Below are positions 14,514 to 15,690 of a stretch of DNA of 15,690 nt, piece after piece (position 1 is the first letter of the stretch; each line of letters begins with the position of its first letter). The stretch spans positions 1 through 15,690 of the forward strand of contig BNWE01000025.1 of the NCBI GenBank assembly GCA_025998595.1, written 5' to 3'. Made by a program: the position numbers and the translations under genes. This stretch comes from Alphaproteobacteria bacterium. Its GTDB lineage: Bacteria; Pseudomonadota; Alphaproteobacteria; UBA3830. The notes beneath the pieces are model-generated. The model saw only the letters and a list, made by a program, of their open reading frames with translations. It did not search any database and was not told the DNA's origin.

Positions 14514-15115
14514 TTTTTTTGCTTTGTTTCTTTTTCTTTAATAAACGTATATATGAATCCATCGAGAAAAAAGCATTCTCTCCGGCCATTGTTTTCGCGT
14601 TATATGCAAAATCATTCGATGCAAAATTAATATCTGAAGCTGGACGATACGACATTCCCGATATAAAAGTTTTATCAGGTGATAATTTCTCCGGACACAT
14701 ACTTCTTGCGTCTTGTCAATTCGATTGTTACATGGATGTTTATATATTGTATGCCAATAAAGACAGAAGCATCGAAAAAATTTGCATTAGAGAATGCGAC
14801 CATTCCGAGATGGTTAAGGGAAATCGTTTTTCGGTAGATTACGGAAAGCCATCTTTCTATAAATGGGATTCAGATAAGAAAACGCTTACATTTTTTGATC
14901 ATGAATTGGTTCAAAATCGCGAAGATATAAAAACATGTACTACGAAAAAGATTTTACATTTATTCCAGAAAAAAAGCGGTGGATTCTTCATGAATCGCGA
15001 AAAGTGCCGTATCCATATGGAAAGTAAGGCAATGAAAAAAACGCTTATTCTTCTTTTGCTGCTGGGAGGATGCACAGATCCTACCGATGATCACGGGCGT
15101 TTCATAAAATTTTAG
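14495..15115 (+). CDS. Unrecognised protein running in frame into a lipoprotein signal peptide
   Basis: The frame is open from ATG 14495 (no clear ribosome-binding site; ATG 14510 follows at once) to TAG 15113-15115, which lies inside the mobile element. The N-terminus MSAIRMFFLLCFFFFNKRIY contains a hydrophobic run encoded across a T8 tract. The middle looks like ordinary globular protein (VDYGKPSFYKWDSDKKTLTF, DHELVQNREDIKTC). From residue 180 the same frame reads MKKTLILLLLLGGC, a separate lipoprotein signal belonging to the MORN gene. The native end of this gene is therefore unclear: its stop may be lost, or a fusion arose. Function unknown. Confidence 0.4.
   Translation: MSAIRMFFLLCFFFFNKRIYESIEKKAFSPAIVFALYAKSFDAKLISEAGRYDIPDIKVLSGDNFSGHILLASCQFDCYMDVYILYANKDRSIEKICIRECDHSEMVKGNRFSVDYGKPSFYKWDSDKKTLTFFDHELVQNREDIKTCTTKKILHLFQKKSGGFFMNREKCRIHMESKAMKKTLILLLLLGGCTDPTDDHGRFIKF
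15084..15090 (+). repeat. Target site duplication, left half
   Basis: CCGATGA at 15084-15090 abuts the left terminal repeat and recurs as 15328-15334 directly after the right one. The 7-bp duplication is the footprint of a transposition event. Confidence 0.85.
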
Positions 15116-15327
15116 AGAAATATTTAGTTGATATTTCAGGCAACTCACTTGATCCGTTATAAGATTCAAAGCACGTTGTTGTGTGAAAAACGTCACCATT
15201 GCTCGTTTTTTCTGCTACTTTTTGATGTGTTTTATGTAGTACAAACGCAACAGCGTGAGGCACTAACGCTCGAAATCGCTCAAATATCGAACGAACATAT
15301 CTCTAAAATTTTATGAAACGCCCGTGA
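15091..15327 (+). mobile_element. MITE-like 237-bp element, complete copy 2
   Basis: Perfect 28-bp terminal inverted repeats (15091-15118 and 15300-15327, starting TCACGGGCGTTTCAT) are flanked by a 7-bp target duplication CCGATGA. No transposase or credible ORF is inside. Similarity between the arms continues inwards (GATATTT then CAGGC or GAGCG), and the centre is an AT-rich stem, GAAAAACG (15185-15192) with CGTTTTTTC (15204-15212) around an 11-nt loop. The whole element is thus a long imperfect palindrome. It inserted into the MORN lipoprotein gene. It must be moved by a transposase encoded elsewhere that recognises the same ends. Confidence 0.9.
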
Positions 15328-15334
15328 CCGATGA
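15328..15334 (+). repeat. Target site duplication, right half
   Basis: CCGATGA repeats 15084-15090. Deleting the element and one copy restores an uninterrupted lipoprotein-MORN reading frame. Confidence 0.85.
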
Positions 15335-15532
15335 TAGATCTCAAGTCAGCAACCTTCATTGTGAATACGAAAAATATACCGGCGAAGTCAATGCCAAAAA
15401 TATTCCACACGGAAATGGAAAATATACGTACTCAGATGGACGTGTCTATGAAGGTGATTTTGTGGAAGAAGTGCCACATGGCAAAGGAAAAGGAATAAAA
15501 CCAGGAGTGTGCGTCATTGAAGGAGATTTTGA

Positions 15533-15543
15533 GGGGGGGGGGG
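15533..15543 (+). repeat. Poly-G tract (11 G) in the MORN gene
   Basis: This is a run of eleven G in an otherwise AT-leaning gene, at a MORN repeat boundary. The frame before the run and the MORN frame after it differ by one base, so a run of 10 or 13 G would be in frame. By the repeat spacing, an ancestral run of about four G would be canonical. It could be a slippage site with an on/off effect, or a sequencing artefact. Confidence 0.85.
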
Positions 15544-15690
15544 AGATCACCAAATGGAAAAGTAAAGAGAACGTGTCCAGATGGAGTCTACAGAGGAACG
15601 TTCAGAAACGGTAAGCAACAGGGAAAAATAAAAATGGAATGCAATGATGGAAAAATCGTATACGGAGATTTCATGAAAAGTAAAATGCCG

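Larger units (their letters stand above)
15032..15690 (+). pseudogene. MORN-repeat lipoprotein, split by a mobile element and frameshifted at G11 (continues past window)
   Basis: ATG 15032 starts MKKTLILLLLLGGC, a signal peptide with lipobox LLGGC (lipidated Cys14), then TDPTDD. The element at 15091-15327 interrupts after CCGATGA. Joining across it, with one copy of the duplicated target removed, continues the frame as TDDRSQVSNLHCEYEKYTGE and into MORN repeats (GKYTYSDGRVYEGDF, EVPHGKGKG). After the G run at 15533-15543, MORN sequence continues one frame off (NGKVKR, PDGVYRGTFRNGKQQGK, GKIVYGDF) to the window edge. Removing one G or adding two would restore it. MORN proteins often bind membranes or lipids; its role here is unknown. 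GTG 15324 could start a short product without the signal. Confidence 0.8.

Noticed and set aside
165..15327. The 34-bp identical sequence at both ends of the window as prophage attachment sites or as ends of a composite transposon
   Set aside because: The right copy has its own inverted partner 200 bases away and its own 7-bp target duplication, so it is an independent 237-bp insertion. The flanks at 199-205 and 15084-15090 do not match.

Overview
The window is an accessory, heavily remodelled stretch of a bacterial genome of moderate to low GC. It joins a decaying P2-like prophage tail module to a cluster of duplicated secreted HExxH proteins and a broken MORN-repeat lipoprotein gene. Gene content (NleD/M91-like putative effectors, MORN repeats, many small palindromic insertions, a worn prophage) suggests a host-associated or intracellular proteobacterium. 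I would guess an alphaproteobacterial endosymbiont, but nothing here fixes the taxonomy.

Layout. 1-198: right part of a small inverted-repeat element. 199-7243 (+ strand): P2-type tail and lysis genes in canonical order: tail fibre fragment, a small tail-fibre-associated gene, sheath FI, tube FII, E/E' chaperone with a recognisable -1 slippery site, tape measure T, U, X, D, then a GH108 endolysin and a 52-residue one-helix holin-like protein. The front half (fibre to T) is wrecked by element insertions, an internal deletion, a 29-bp tandem duplication and two point nonsense codons. U, X, D, endolysin and holin look intact. 7306-14391 (- strand): four secreted HExxH proteins in the order B1, A1, B2, A2 along the direction of transcription, so a two-gene cassette appears to have been duplicated. 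The A and B types are themselves distant homologues. A 43-codon ORF sits between B1 and A1. 14495-15690 (+ strand): an unrecognised protein running in frame into a lipoprotein signal peptide, then a MORN-repeat lipoprotein gene cut by a 237-bp element with perfect 28-bp terminal inverted repeats and a 7-bp target duplication, and further shifted by a G11 tract.

Two mobile families stand out. (1) A MITE-like element of about 237 bp, one complete copy at the right and one partial copy at the left edge. (2) A family of short insertions bounded by small hairpins: the left hairpin always has TGA at its centre and the right one TCA. The stem sequences differ between copies but stay self-complementary. 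They sit at the junctions of the phage genes, and in three of four cases the hairpin TGA is the in-frame stop of the truncated upstream gene. I regard this second family as the best candidate for something undescribed.

Functionally, the tail module can no longer build a contractile tail (sheath, tube, tape measure and chaperone are all damaged). The secreted protein cluster looks intact, and the two B genes carry near-identical upstream regions, so they are probably regulated alike.
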